Part shown: one piece after another, positions 53,683 to 64,000 of the stretch | How positions within the stretch are numbered: the first letter of the stretch is position 1 | Layout of the letters: each line of letters opens with the position of its first letter | Assembly (NCBI RefSeq): GCF_028372415.1 | Contig: NC_092876.1 | Location: 65,482,885 to 65,546,884, forward strand | Reading direction: 5' to 3' | DNA from: Notamacropus eugenii | Taxonomy: Eukaryota > Chordata > Mammalia > Diprotodontia > Macropodidae | Length of the DNA: 64,000 nt | Translations under genes and position numbers: made by a program | The notes under the pieces: model-generated | What the model was told of the DNA's origin: nothing | Database searches by the model: none | The model's input: only the letters and a program-made list of their open reading frames with translations

Positions 53683-53884
53683 CTGACAGGAGGGAAGGAG
53701 AATCTATCAGCATCGCATTCAAGGACTTTACCTGCTTGTCGTCCATACCCACCTCATCTTGCCTCTACTTACCCAGGGAAGGAAAGATTTCACAATCCCC
53801 CCCACCATGACCTTGCCAGGAAGGGCTTCCTAAGGGTCTCAATGAAAAGTCTCTGTATGAATCTCCCACCCCAGAGAGCCAGGA

Positions 53885-54570
53885 TGATAGGATGGAAGTA
53901 GCATTGGAGAACATGAGCCTGAATCCTGACTTTGCTACTGTGTGACCTTGGGCAAGTTATTTCACCCTTCTAGGCTACAGCTTCTTCCTTTGTAACCTGA
54001 GGGACCTGGACCTAGAGCAGAACTTCTTTCTGCTCTAAATCCTATACTCTGAAACAGAAGCAAAACCTGGGGAGATTGGGGGAGGGGTGATGTACCTTGG
54101 TGGCTGTTACCAGCACCCTAAAAGATTCAATTCAGCCAACATTTGTTAAGCTCCCCTACTCTACCCGAGGCACCGAGAATACAAAGACAAAAGCAAAAAT
54201 GATGCTAGCCTCCAAGAAGCTTCCATCCTGTGAGGTGTGTGGGGGAGAATACAACGCAAACATACTCACAAGTAGATAACATTATATATGCAAAGTAACT
54301 TCAAGAGGGAGACAATGATAACAATTGGTTGGACGGCGGTAAAGAGAGGGAAATAAGGGAAAACTTCACTTAGGAGGTAGTTTTAAGGATTGCAAAGTGC
54401 TTTCCAGACACCTCTGTAAAGCAGGCAATGAAGACCTCAATTTCCCTTTTACCTACTAAGAAAATGAAGCTAACTTTCCACACAGGTGGAAAGTGGCACA
54501 ACTTGGATTTGAACTCAGATCTTCTAACTCAAGTTGGGCTCAATTTCCGGGTCTTCCAGATGTCTTCCTA
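53885..54570. mobile_element. MIR SINEs and ancient repeat
   Basis: 53885-54055 sense SINE ('gtgtgaccttgggcaagtta'). 54120-54360 ancient repeat ('ccaacatttgttaagctccc'). 54380-54570 antisense MIR ('atttgaactcagatcttcta'). Confidence 0.7.
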
Positions 54571-54955
54571 CATATGAAGGGGAATCATGTGGAAGAAGAC
54601 ATCAGTGGTACTGAGATGCCACTCTGGACTCCGGTGTTGTGACAAGTGGTGACAGGGACTTCTAGGGCTATGAGACTGAGTTGGAGTGAGGGATGGCCTC
54701 CCTCAAGAGTATCCTGGGGAGTCCAAAGGCCCTCTGGATTTTATCTGAACCAGGGGCAGGGAGGAAAATGACTCTCTTTTCTATTCAGGAGGAGGAGGGA
54801 AGGGGAAGCAACAGATGGGCCTCCAGAAAGGGGTCGGCACTCAGAAGCTCCAAGTGCCCAAACCGACTTGTCCAAAATGCTTTCTTAGTGCTAAGCCCTT
54901 CCCTGGGGCCTCATATTTCTCTAATAGAATATTAAACACTGATTAAGCATTTATG
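54570..54955. other. No feature recognised
   Basis: Unique intronic DNA; an 80-codon frame lacks support. Confidence 0.4.
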
Positions 54956-54959
54956 TAGA

Positions 54960-55385
54960 AAGGCAGCATGATGTAGGAGTTATAGTGTGGCATGGTGGAA
55001 AGACCATTAAATTTGGAGTCATGGGCCTGGAGTAAGAACATCTATTCTGTCAGTGAGTACTTTTGGGTCCTTAGGCAAGTCACCTAACCTCTCTGGGCCT
55101 CAGTTTCCTCATCTGTAAAATGAGGAGCACTAGACTAGAGGAACTCTGAAGTCCCATTCAGCTCAGAGCCTCTTCCAGAATGCTAGACTGGAGGCAAGAA
55201 GAGCTAGGTTCAGATCCTCAGTAGCTGTCTGACTTTGGGAAAACAACCTCTGTAAGCCTCAGTTTCCATATCTGTAGAATGGGGGAATGATAGCACCCTT
55301 CTCACAGGGATATTGTGAGGTTCTAATGATATGAAGTACACAAAGTGCTTGGTAAACCTTAAGGCCCTCTATAAATACGAATTAC
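54960..55385 (+). mobile_element. Two sense MIR/CORE SINEs in tandem
   Basis: 54985-55180: 'taaatttggagtcatgggcc', 'ggcctcagtttcctcatctg', tail 'tgaagtcccattcagctcag'. 55185-55385: 'cagtagctgtctgactttgg', 'tgagcaccctt'-like region and 'cctctataaatacgaattac'. Confidence 0.8.
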
Positions 55386-55388
55386 TTT

Positions 55389-55735
55389 CACCATCCACCA
55401 CCAACAGAACTATTTTCAACCACTACCATCAACCACTGCTACCACCATCTATCACTACCACTAACCACCACCGTCCACTCTCACCTATCACCCCCACCCC
55501 CATCTACCTCCACTCCCATTCACCACTCTTTATTGCCACCACCATCCACTACCATCACCACATAAACCACCTCCACCCCCCACCACCATTCACCACCATC
55601 ACTATCTATCACCACCAACATCTACTACCACAACCACTTAACCTATCTCCATACACCACCATAATCTACCACCATCACCTCCACCATCTATCACTACTAT
55701 CACTACCTATCACCTACCACCACCACATGCCAGGT
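55389..55735 (+). repeat. (ACC/ATC)n-rich low-complexity tract
   Basis: About 350 bases made of CACC, CATC and TACC steps, almost free of G. The 198-codon frame that spans it (His/Thr/Pro/Tyr-rich) is due to composition. Confidence 0.93.
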
Positions 55736-55739
55736 GCTA

Positions 55740-56690
55740 CACTAGAATGCGAAATATTCCTTGACCTCAAGGAGCTTAATGCCCTATTGAGGGAAAGACA
55801 CTCTCTCATGCATTTGGACATGACTTGTATGTCCAAACTCTTAATTCTTCCCCCTGAATCTAATGACCCCTCATGGTCTTATCTCAAGTCTGTTACATGC
55901 CTGGGGTCAAGCATAAAGCCCAGCTAATATGAGAAGTTTAACAAGTACTTTTGAATAAATATGAATTGGAAAGGGCACTTGATGGAGAGTCAGGAGACTC
56001 CCAGGTCTCCCAGGTCAGTCTCTGTGTGACCTCTTTATTTAGGTCTCAGACTTCTCATCTATAAAATGTGGAAGGAAGTGAGGATGTTACTAACATCTCA
56101 GGATGTTACTAACAATGACCAACAATGACACAGGTTCAAAATTTGCAAAATGCTTTTATGTACGTTATATGATAGGGCAAGAAGGCATATTAGTGATCAT
56201 CTAATCTTACTCCCCTCATTTTACAGAGGAAAAAACTGAGGTACAAAGAGATGAGATAGACTGCAATATATAGATGTACTGGGAAAGAGCACTGTCTCTG
56301 GATTCAAAGGGCCTGGGTTCAAATCTCACCTCTGACAGGTGTGACCTTAGGCAAATCACTTAAGCTTCCTGGGTCTCAGTTTCCTCAACTGTAGAAGAGG
56401 GGCACAGGGTTGGCCTCTGAGGTCTCTTTCCATCCTAAATCTACAATGTGGCCAAGCTAGAATTCAAAAAAGTACAAAGAATGTTGGGCCCGAAGGAACA
56501 GGCAGAGGAACTACTACCTGAATAACTCTGGAAAGTAAGGCTTCCCTGCTCCTCAGTTTCCTCATCTGTAAAATGAGGGAGTTGGGTTATATCGCATCTG
56601 AAGTCCCTCCTGGCTCCAGCTCCATATGATCTTGCGACCAAAAGCAACATTTTTTGTCCCAATATCACTGTCCCCCCAAATCTCTCACAT
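55740..56690. mobile_element. Ancient repeat and several MIR SINEs
   Basis: 55735-55800 ancient repeat end ('tccttgacctcaaggagctt'). 55965-56090 sense SINE. 56170-56270 antisense. 56275-56450 sense and nearly complete ('gcctgggttcaaatctcacc', 'ctgaggtctctttccatcct'). 56510-56640 sense 3' half ('cctcagtttcctcatctgta'). Confidence 0.72.
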
Positions 56691-57390
56691 CTCTTCTCAC
56701 TCTGATTCTACGAATGAATGAATCCCCTTGCCTTCATGAGAATACATGCGGGACAGAGGAGCAGGTGAGGAGGGACAGGGGGTCTGGGGAGGAAAAGAGC
56801 TCAGGTTACCCAAACAGAAGGTAGTAGAAGGCCCTGGAGCTCAAGGCAGAGAGGAAGAGGACTGAGAGGCAGAGAGGAGTGGTGTTCAGGGGCATTAGAA
56901 GAAGCACACAGAGCCCCCAGCCCAACCCAGCCTGATCCAGGGGAGGAGAGCTTTCTGAGGCCCGGACTAACTCATCCCTCACTCGTTTGAAGTGGGCCCG
57001 CTTACAACATCAGGTCATGCTATTCTTGGCACCGACCCCCTCGGTGGACTCACACACAGACTCTACTGTCTCTTCCCAGCCAGAGGCTGCAGGGGAAAGG
57101 GCTGGGGGAGGAGGTGTTGCAACAACAATGGCTTGTCAGGAGATTTACAACGATTGGCAGTCATCTCTGAAAAGCCAGATTAAACCGAAGAGAAAAAAAA
57201 ACAACCAGAAAACATCCTTGATCCTTTGACAAGGTCCCAAAGGCCATCATGACCTGGGATGCTGATGAATGTGTTTGTGAGGAGGCTGCAGAGGTAGACC
57301 TGGCAGCCAGAACACCTCACAGCTGAAAATGAGAGATGGAAGGGTCTGGCATGGAAGAGCCCTGAGCCCCGGAGGCCATTTTCTACTAGA
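56690..57390. other. Unique intronic block, possible regulatory element
   Basis: GC-rich and free of recognisable repeats, with AACAATGG (SOX-like) at about 57124. Two overlapping 63-80-codon frames show no family resemblance. Conservation not testable here. Confidence 0.4.
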
Positions 57391-58140
57391 TTTGTGATAG
57401 TATCTGAGTTTGAATGCTACTTCTGATGCTAGCTGCATAATATTAGGCAAGTCCCTCAATTTCTCTGATATTTCATCATTTGGGAAACAAGCAGGGTCAG
57501 CCCAGCACTGAACCCTGATAATTCTTCCCCTCTATGATTATTCCACCTGATACTCTGGAGGGGTAAGAAGATTGAGTCGAGGCTGGCCATTCTAAACCCA
57601 TTCCTGAACATGGATATAGGGGTTGAAAGAAAACTGGTGCTTTTCCTTCACCTGAAACAATCACAGCTCATTCTCCTATAGCCCTAGTAATGTTACATGT
57701 ACTTCCAGTTACCTTCTCCGATTTTCAGAAGATGAGGATAATTCTGCCCATTTACAGTTAAGAGAACAGAGGCTTGGAAAAGGAGGAACACAGAATCTCA
57801 AGAGATGGAACCAGTAACGGACTCCAAATCCCCTCTATAACAGGTGCCAACAAGTGGTGGTCTGGCCTGCACTAGAAGATTTTAGGTCAACAGTGAACCA
57901 ATTAACGACAACTCTTTGGGTCCCCATCATTCAACTCGATCCTAATTCACTCACACAAACTATCTATCAGCTAACCTATCTCTCCATCTGGTCCACAAAG
58001 GCAGCAGGGAAGACCACGCTTCAGAAATAAAGACAAGCCCACTCAACTCATGGAAGCACTACTGCTATAAAACCAAATGAGATGACAGATTTGGTAACAC
58101 ACATCACAAACCTTAAGGCACCAGATAGGCAGTAACTGTT
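57390..58140. mobile_element. SINE fragments in mostly unique DNA
   Basis: 57400-57480 sense SINE piece ('gcaagtccctcaatttctct'). 57720-57850 antisense SINE piece ('atgaggataattctgcccat'). 57850-58140 nothing recognised. Confidence 0.5.
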
Positions 58141-58335
58141 AGGATAGAATCAACTGTTAATCTTATTAACATAAAAGAATTATGATGATAATAAATAATA
58201 AAAAGGACTATTATAGTCAGTTATTAATAATAATAATATGTAATTATATAAAACATAGAATATATTCTATATGTTCTATAGAATATATAGTAATTATTAT
58301 TATAACATGATAATAATAATCTTATTAATATAAAA
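58140..58335. repeat. AT-rich (TAA)n region with a palindrome
   Basis: TAATAA-type repeats surround 'agaatatattctat' and 'tctatagaatatata', which can fold back on each other. Confidence 0.8.
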
Positions 58336-58549
58336 TGGTCTATTGGAAAGGGGAACATCCTGAGTGGGCAGGAATCAGAAAGGTCAGCCATTCCTGGTGT
58401 CACTCCATCCAAAGTGAGGCAGCTGGTAAAGGCTGGACTTGACCCAGGTCTCCAGATTCCCCACCCAGGGTTCTTCATTCTATCATCTCCAGATGACTTC
58501 CATCCCTCCTATTGCAGTATCACCTTTGCTCTGGTGTCCCAAAGATGAA

Positions 58550-58805
58550 GGTCAGGGAGCTTATAAGCATATAACTTGGGAATCAGGAAGACCCGAGTTC
58601 AAATCCCATCTCGGACACCAGCTGTGAGACCCTGGACAAGTCACTTAACTTGCCTGCCTCAGTTTCCTCATCTGAAAATTGGAGATAATAACAGCACCCA
58701 CTTTGTATAGTTATGAGGAATGAATGACATATACATAAAATGCTTTGTAAACTCTGAAGCACTATAAAAATGCTACCTATATTATTATTGTTACAAGTAG
58801 TAATA
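58550..58805 (+). mobile_element. MIR SINE, sense, full length
   Basis: 'gggaatcaggaagacccgag', 'ttcaaatcccatctcggaca', 'gcctcagtttcctcatctga', 'ttgtatagttatgaggaatg' and 'tgctacctatattattattg'. Confidence 0.88.
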
Positions 58806-59240
58806 AGACAATGAAGGAAAGAAAGGACAAAAAAGTCCTAGTCCTCAAGGAACTGACAGTTTAATAAAGGGAGTAAGACACGCATGCAAATGAAAATGAT
58901 CCAACACAGAGTGTAAAGGGACAAAGGAAAGATTCTGACCGCAAGCTCAAAGACAATCTGAGGAGGGAGTAGAAGGTTTCCAGCTTAGACAAGGGAACGT
59001 CCTGGCAGACTTCATGGAGGAGGTAGTACAAACTGGGCCTGGGCAGAAGAAGGGGCAGGGAGGTGTTCCGGGCACAGGGGGTGAGGTTGGGGGTGGACAG
59101 CCTGTCTGGAACAGAAAGTACAGGAAGCTTAGAATATAATACTGGAAAGGTGGCTTGCACCAGCTCACAGAAGGCCTTGAAGGCCAAAGTCAGGCAATGG
59201 GTTATCCTATAGGTGTCAGGGAGACGCTGATGGTCTGAAG
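58805..59240 (+). mobile_element. Ancient interspersed repeat, long copy
   Basis: 'agtcctcaaggaactgacag', 'gcagacttcatggaggaggt', 'gtctggaacagaaagtacag' and 'gccttgaaggccaaagtcag' follow the order of a mammalian-wide repeat whose name could not be settled. The left part continues the family seen at 12430 and 53265. Confidence 0.6.
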
Positions 59241-59640
59241 AGAAGAGGGCTGGTCTGGTCTAATTGTTTGGCCACTGCGTGGGGGGCGGGTGAGAGGGAA
59301 GGGAAGAGAGGACTGAGAGAGAGACAGAGACAGAGGACAGAGAAGGGACTCAGGATACAAATGCTCAGAGGGTGGACAAAAGATTATGGAGATGGAAATG
59401 CCAGTGGTGCGAGGGGAACCAGGAGAGACCCTCACAGGAGCCAAGAGGAGTGTTTGGAGAGAAAGGGTTGGCCAATGGTGTCAAAATAAAGGTCAAAGCA
59501 TCCAGGTGTCAGAGTAGTTACAGCACTGGGCAAAACTGGAGGGATCCGAGTTCAAATTCTTCCTCAGACTCTCACTAGCTGTGTGACACTCTTTACTCCT
59601 GCCTCAGATGAAGTGTCTCCTCTCTTGGCCAAGGCCAACC
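59240..59640. mobile_element. Purine-rich DNA and a SINE head
   Basis: 59290-59340 GA-rich. 59490-59590 sense SINE head ('tccgagttcaaattcttcct', 'tcactagctgtgtgacactc'). No gene. Confidence 0.55.
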
Positions 59641-61420
59641 CTTCTACCTGCACCTTTGATCTCATTCCTTCCCATCCTCTCCAGACTGTCCTACTATCAC
59701 CCCACTGTTTAATCTGTAATCTCTCCCTTTCTCCTGTCTTCTTCCCCGATGCCTACCAGCAGGTCCATGTCTCCTCCATCCTTGAAAAAAACCTAACTAG
59801 ATCCTGCTGCATCTGCAATCTATTAAAATAAAATTATTTCTTCATTCCTTTGAAGCTGAGCTCCCTGAGAAAGTCGTCCACACTAGGTGTCTCCTTCTCT
59901 CTTGTGTCTTCTGCAGTCTGGCTTCCAAATTCATCCTTTATCTCATCCTTTTCCTGGTCTCCCCAGAGTATCAACACTCTCTCAGTGGTGACATCTCACG
60001 GCTTCTCCATAAACCGATGCAGTCACCCTCTCTTACCAGACCCTCTGTCTTCTCCAGGTTTTCACTATGTTATTCTTTCCCTGGTCTCCTCCTACCCTCC
60101 CCACACTCCTTCTCAGTCTCCTTTTCTCGATCTTCATCCAGGTCACAAGCACTAGGCCATGGACTGTTCTGGGTCCACTCTACTCTCTCACCTGATGAGC
60201 TCATGAACTCTTGTGCATTTAATTACTATATCCAGGTGGATGACTCCAGGATTTATCCATCCAGTTCCAGCCCCGAATCACCAAATGCCTCATGAATGTC
60301 TCTGAATGTCTCATAAACATCTTCAACACAATAAAGTGTGACGGGTTTAAAAGAAGATCCGTTATCTAGCCCTCAATTTCTCTTTCCAAGTTCCTTGCAG
60401 GTAGTCATAGAACCCCCATCCTTCTAGTCACCTGGACTTAGGTCTTTGGTGTCACCCAATCTTCACACAATGGCCCATCTATGTTCCTTTCTCTTCACTC
60501 ACAAAGCCACCAACCTCATCCCTGCCCTCATCAGCACTTTCCTGGACCACAGTAACAGTCATCAAGTGGGTGCCCTTGTCTCAAATCTCTCCCCACTTTG
60601 TTCCATCCTCCACTCAGAGGTCAAAGGGATTTCTCTAAAGGTAAGTCTGAACCACAATACACTTCCCTCTCTGCAAAAACTCCAGTACCTCCCTATTACC
60701 TTCAGGATCAAACACAGTCTCCTGACTTTTTTCTTTCTAACTTCTTCAGCCTTCCCAGACTTTACTTCTCCCCAGGCACTCTATGATCCAGAGATACCCA
60801 CTTCCTTCTTACTCCCTGAATGTGACACTTCATCTCCACACTCTGCCTTTGCACTTGGCTGTCCTCCCACCTCCACCTCCACCTTTTTGGTTTCTTTATC
60901 ATCAAGTCTCAACTCAAATCCTGCTTTCTACAGCAGAAGATCCTTCCCTCTTTTCTTTACCCTCCTCTCCCCTACCCCACCTGCTAGTGCCTTCCCTTTG
61001 GGATTCCCTTCTATTTACTCTGTGTATGTGGAAAGAGAGAGGCAAGAGACAGAGATATATACAGAGAGATACAGAGAGATACAGAAATAGATAGAGACAG
61101 AGAGACAAAGACAGGGAGGGAGAGAAACAGAGTAAGAGATAGAGAAAGAGAGGGAGAGAAAAAGAGAGACACAGAGAAAGAGACAGAGAGAGATACAGAA
61201 AGAGAGAAAGAAGAGAGAGAGAGAATGAGAGAGTGAGGCAGAGATAGACAGAGAGCTTGTGCTCACAGGACTACACACATGGTCCTCTGTACATGGTACA
61301 GTACAGTTATTTACCTGCTCTATCTCCCATTAGAATGTGAGTCCGTAGAAGGAATGGCCTCTGCTCTTGCCTTCTTCTTGTGGATCTCCAGTGTTTACTT
61401 AGCATGGTGTCCAGTCCACT
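59640..61420 (+). mobile_element. L2-type LINE, RT to 3' end, with internal GA expansion
   Basis: DNA and translated landmarks in order: 'gtgacatctcacggcttctc', 'ggtccactctactctctcac', 'YYIQVDDSRIYPS' (a worn YADD RT motif, 60224-60262), 'cctggaccacagtaacagtc', 'aaactccagtacctccctat', 'caggatcaaacacagtctcc', 'gcctttgcacttggctgtcc', 'caagtctcaactcaaatcct', and the 3' UTR 'cccattagaatgtgagtccg' at 61327. The frames (214, 103 and 101 codons) are pieces of broken ORF2. A GA-rich tract at 61030-61260 sits within the L2 3' region. Confidence 0.78.
61030..61279 (+). repeat. GA-rich tract; first copy of a direct duplication
   Basis: GAGA, GACAGA and GATACAGA repeats. 61128-61279, from 'cagagtaagagatagagaaa' to 'ctcacaggactacacaca', recurs at 62050-62230. 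Confidence 0.92.
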
Positions 61421-62046
61421 GACTGACTTAGGATAAGTCACTTGACCTCCCTCTGAGCCTCAGGCCTTGAAGGTCCCTTCCAGCTCTGAATTCACAGTCC
61501 TGTGTTTAAGGGGGTCACTGGCAATGACAGCTTTGAGGGGTGGGATTAAAAGGCAGATTGCCAAGAGCTCAGGAAGGAGTGGTTGGTGAGAAACTGTAGG
61601 CAGTGAATACCGGTAATTAGAAGTTTGGCAGTCAAAGGGGAGGAGAGGAGGATGAACAGGGCTTAAGGAGTTGGCAGGATCAAGAGAAGGTGGTTTGGGG
61701 TTTGTTTGCTTTTTTTTAGGGTAAGGGTAAGAAGCTAGCTGAGAGACTGTTGAATATGCTTGAGAAGGGCTGGGCCAAAGTCAGAGAGGGATGGAATCCA
61801 AGGTACAAGTTAAGGCACCAGCCATGGCAAGAAGGGCCAACTTCCTATGCTGAGACATAACACAGAGAGCATCCAAAGGGAAAGGCTTTAGTCTTCTGGA
61901 TCAAGTAGGAGGTAAGGTCGCCAATGGGGACTCAAAGGATAGAGATGGTGGCAGTGGTAGAATAGGGCAGGGCTGATACGAGGGACCAGAGTGAGGAAGA
62001 GGAAGCCTGGAACAATGACGAGGAGGCTGGCTGTAAGCTACCCAGC
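61420..62046. mobile_element. SINE tail and ancient repeat
   Basis: 61425-61505 sense SINE 3' end with 'aaggtcccttccagctctga', the sequence that best explains the 33-bp unit. 61505-62040 resembles an ancient repeat ('gaagtttggcagtcaaaggg') whose family is not assigned. Confidence 0.55.
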
Positions 62047-62049
62047 TTA

Positions 62050-62230
62050 CAGAGTAAGAGATAGAGAAAGAGAGGGAGAGGAAAAGAGAGAGAGACACAG
62101 AGAGAGGAGAGGAAGAGAGAGACACAGAGAAAGAGACAGAGAGAGATACAGAAAGAGAAAGAAGAGAGAGAGAGAATGAGAGAGTGAGGCAGAGATAGAC
62201 AGAGAACTTGTGCTCACAGGACTACACACA
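62050..62230 (+). repeat. GA-rich tract; second copy of the direct duplication
   Basis: Begins and ends with the same non-repetitive sequence as 61128-61279 and differs mainly by about 29 extra bases of GA. A short palindrome 'gctgtaagctacccagcttacag'-like arm precedes it at 62030. Confidence 0.92.
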
Positions 62231-62940
62231 GGGAAGGAGCCAAGCTGGGGACACAGGAGCTATGTCTCCTAACTCCACGCTCCACTTTCTGAGCCCGGAG
62301 CCCGGGAATATACCCACTCATGGTCCTATGTATTGATGAGACCAGCATCTACTGGTCCCTGGGGAAGGCCTGGGGTCCTTGGGAATCTGAGGACAATTTC
62401 CACCACAGGGCAAGGATGGTGACAGGTCAAGTGATTGCCTAGATTCAAGAGGCTCTTAAGGGGAGGCACCTGATAGTCCCTCACACTAACTGGGGTGGGA
62501 CATGGTTCTAACCAGCTTACTCTGAAGGTGGTCACAGAGGGCAGGGCAGGGAGCAACCAGAAGCCAGAGTTCCAGAGGAATTAATCTCCTGGGGCCCTAA
62601 GCAGGTGGGAGTCATTTCCTCCCTTAGGCTGGGGGCTCCCAAAGAGCCAAGATGATCTGGGGTATGGACTAGAGACCATCTCCTCCCCACAGATTGAGAA
62701 CTCCCTCAGGGCAGAGACCATGATTCTCCAAGGGGGAGGAGAGTTCTCTAAGGATAATGATCATCTTGGCCCTCAAACTTCGATGCTCCTTGGGGGTACT
62801 GAGGTCACGAGCCATTCACCCCATAAAATAAGCCTCATGTGGCATCTCTTCAAGGAAGCCTTTCTTCATCCTCCCCAGGTGAATAAAAACACCACCGACA
62901 TCTAAAGGATGAAGGTGGTGTTGGTGGTGGTGAGGATGAT
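62230..62940. other. No gene seen; unique intronic DNA with a weak L2 trace
   Basis: 62690-62730 resembles an L2 3' UTR ('gagaactccctcagggcaga'). Nothing else recognised. Confidence 0.45.
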
Positions 62941-62944
62941 TAAC

Positions 62945-63165
62945 ACACACTGAGTGCTTTAAGGTCTAAAAAGTACTTTCTTCACTACACTGAGTCTATG
63001 ATAGAAACAGTATAGAGAATGCTATAACCATTTAATGGACGAGGAAAATGAAGTTTAGAGGGGAAAGGGATTTGCCTGGGTTCTAACAACTGGTAAGGGC
63101 CAGGGGCAGGATTCCAAACCAGGTCTACTGACTCTATGCCCAGCAATCTAGTCACTACTCAATGG
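62945..63165 (-). mobile_element. MIR SINE, antisense
   Basis: 'gagtgctttaaggtctaaaa', 'ataaccatttaatggacgag', 'gaaaatgaagtttagagggg' and 'caggtctactgactctatgc'. Confidence 0.78.
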
Positions 63166-63242
63166 TATTTCTGGCAAGAGATGATGTTTAATGGTGTTTC
63201 AGTGGGGGTAAAGTTTAAACACCTCAAGGATGGTACAGGACA

Positions 63243-63650
63243 GAGTTTTTAACTAGGGCCTGTGAACTTATTTCAAAAATATTTTAATATAACCACGTCA
63301 AGAGAATTAATAATAATAAAGCTAATGATAGCTACGTATCACAGACCATGCTAAGCACTTTCCAAATATTATTTCATTTTATCCTTACAATCCTTACAAT
63401 ATCCTCACAATATATCCTTACAATCACCCTAGGAGGTGCTATTTCTATCCCCATTTACCAGTTGAGGAAACTGAGGCAAACTGAGTTTAAGTGATTTGTC
63501 CAGGGTCTCAAAGCTAGGAAGTGTCAGATGCCAGATCTGAACTCAGATCTTCCTGAATCTAAGCCCACCTCTCTTCATGATCTCATGCATTTTATGATTT
63601 AAAAACCTTCTTCTGAGAAGGGGCCCATGGGCTTTCCGAGTGCCGAGGGA
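63243..63650 (+). mobile_element. hAT-Charlie-like transposon split by a MIR
   Basis: Left part 63243-63317: 'agtttttaactagggcctgt', 'tttcaaaaatattttaatat'. Right part about 63580-63650: 'tcatgcattttatgatttaa', 'cttcttctgagaaggggccc'. The order matches the element at 49013-49195 in the opposite orientation. Confidence 0.72.
63318..63578 (-). mobile_element. MIR SINE inserted in the hAT, antisense
   Basis: 'aagcactttccaaatattat', 'tatccccatttaccagttga', 'ggaaactgaggcaaactgag' and 'gatctgaactcagatcttcc'. Near full length, and flanked by hAT sequence on both sides. Confidence 0.85.
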
Positions 63651-63689
63651 GCCCAGGACATGGAGCATTTTAGGAGAGATTAAGATACC

Positions 63690-63840
63690 ATCCCAGACTC
63701 ACAGGTTGAGAGCTAGAAGAACGGCCAAGTCCCTCACTGTGCAGGTGAGGAAAGCCAGGCCCAGAGAATCTGACTTCCAACTAGGCCACACAGGTAGAAA
63801 GAATGCAGAATTCAAACCCAGGTCCTCTGACTGGATAACA
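63690..63840 (-). mobile_element. MIR/CORE SINE, antisense
   Basis: 'gtccctcactgtgcaggtga', 'ggaaagccaggcccagagaa' and 'ttcaaacccaggtcctctga'. Confidence 0.8.
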
Positions 63841-63934
63841 GAACCCAGAGGGGATGCTAAGCCCAAGGGGACATGTCCAGGCTATGCTACTGTCTCCATC
63901 TCTCTCCCACATTGTCCACCAGAGTCAGGATGCA

Positions 63935-63951
63935 GGGGGGGGGGGGGGGGG
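63935..63951 (+). repeat. Poly-G tract, 17 bases
   Basis: Uninterrupted G17 close to the window end. The apparent frame ending in a Gly-rich tail is due to this run. Confidence 0.9.
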
Positions 63952-64000
63952 TTAGGCTAGGGAAGATACAAAGGAAGCTTCAGAACCAGAGACCCAGGAC

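Larger units (their letters stand above)
53683..64000 (-). other. RUNX3: RUNX3 intron (partial, continues past the window)
   Basis: No match to the 105-base Runt-domain exon (ITVFTNPTQVATYHRAIK) on the minus strand up to 64000, so at least 10.3 kb of intron precedes exon 53530-53682. Confidence 0.8.

Noticed and set aside
55331-55927. 198-codon His/Thr/Pro-rich frame
   Set aside because: Reads a G-poor ACC/ATC tract and runs into an ancient repeat; no domain.
60446-61090. 214-codon frame as a novel protein
   Set aside because: Part of the decayed L2 ORF2 region, ending in GA-rich repeat.
53683-64000. Upstream Runt-domain exons or a RUNX3 promoter in the right part of the window
   Set aside because: No minus-strand match to the conserved 105-base exon (ITVFTNP, ATYHRAIK, DGPREPR) or to earlier Runt-domain sequence was found.

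Overview
The window is mammalian genomic DNA and almost certainly marsupial. It carries MAR1/CORE-type SINEs, two ORF1-only half-L1 (HAL1) elements, an opossum-like RTE LINE, marsupial-type L1 3' ends, and many decayed L2, L3/CR1 and MIR copies. Species cannot be fixed from the sequence alone. Only one functional host gene is visible: the 3' end of RUNX3 on the minus strand. It comprises the coding exon at 53530-53682 (end of the Runt-domain region and the linker after it), a 7.3-kb last intron, and the terminal exon. That exon has its coding part at 45669-46192, ending in the groucho/TLE motif VWRPY, and an inferred 3' UTR reaching about 42720. The Runt-domain exons and both promoters lie beyond the right edge, so 53683-64000 is intron.

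Layout. 1-42.7 kb is intergenic sequence downstream of RUNX3. It is filled with transposon fossils: L3/CR1, L2 and L1 pieces; a twin-primed RTE LINE (12528-15944) flanked by a 13-bp target duplication; HAL1 copies at 20616-23403 (plus) and 31380-34013 (minus, nested in an L3); a hAT MITE at 10661-10801; and a large L3 at about 38380-41250. A minus-strand retropseudogene of an ABPA/Fel d 1-like secretoglobin lies at 37576-38130. 42.7-53.7 kb is RUNX3. 53.7-64 kb is RUNX3 intron, with many MIR-type SINEs, an L2 LINE (59640-61420), GA-rich tracts, an (ACC/ATC)n tract and a hAT split by a MIR.

The most unusual signal is a 33-bp minisatellite. Its unit, read on one strand, is TCAGAGCTGGGAGGGCCCTT followed by AGAACACAGGATG. 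It appears as at least ten separate arrays in both orientations, seven of them between 41 and 52 kb in and around the 3' half of RUNX3. The unit aligns without gaps to the last 33 bases of the local MIR/CORE-SINE family, and several arrays run straight into a SINE body, so the arrays look like tandem growth of a SINE tail. Arrays of opposite orientation lie in the same RUNX3 intron. A similar tandem expansion of an L2 tail is at 27147-27310.

Boundaries of old repeats are eye estimates, good to about 10-30 bases. Family names rest on remembered consensus sequences, not on a search.
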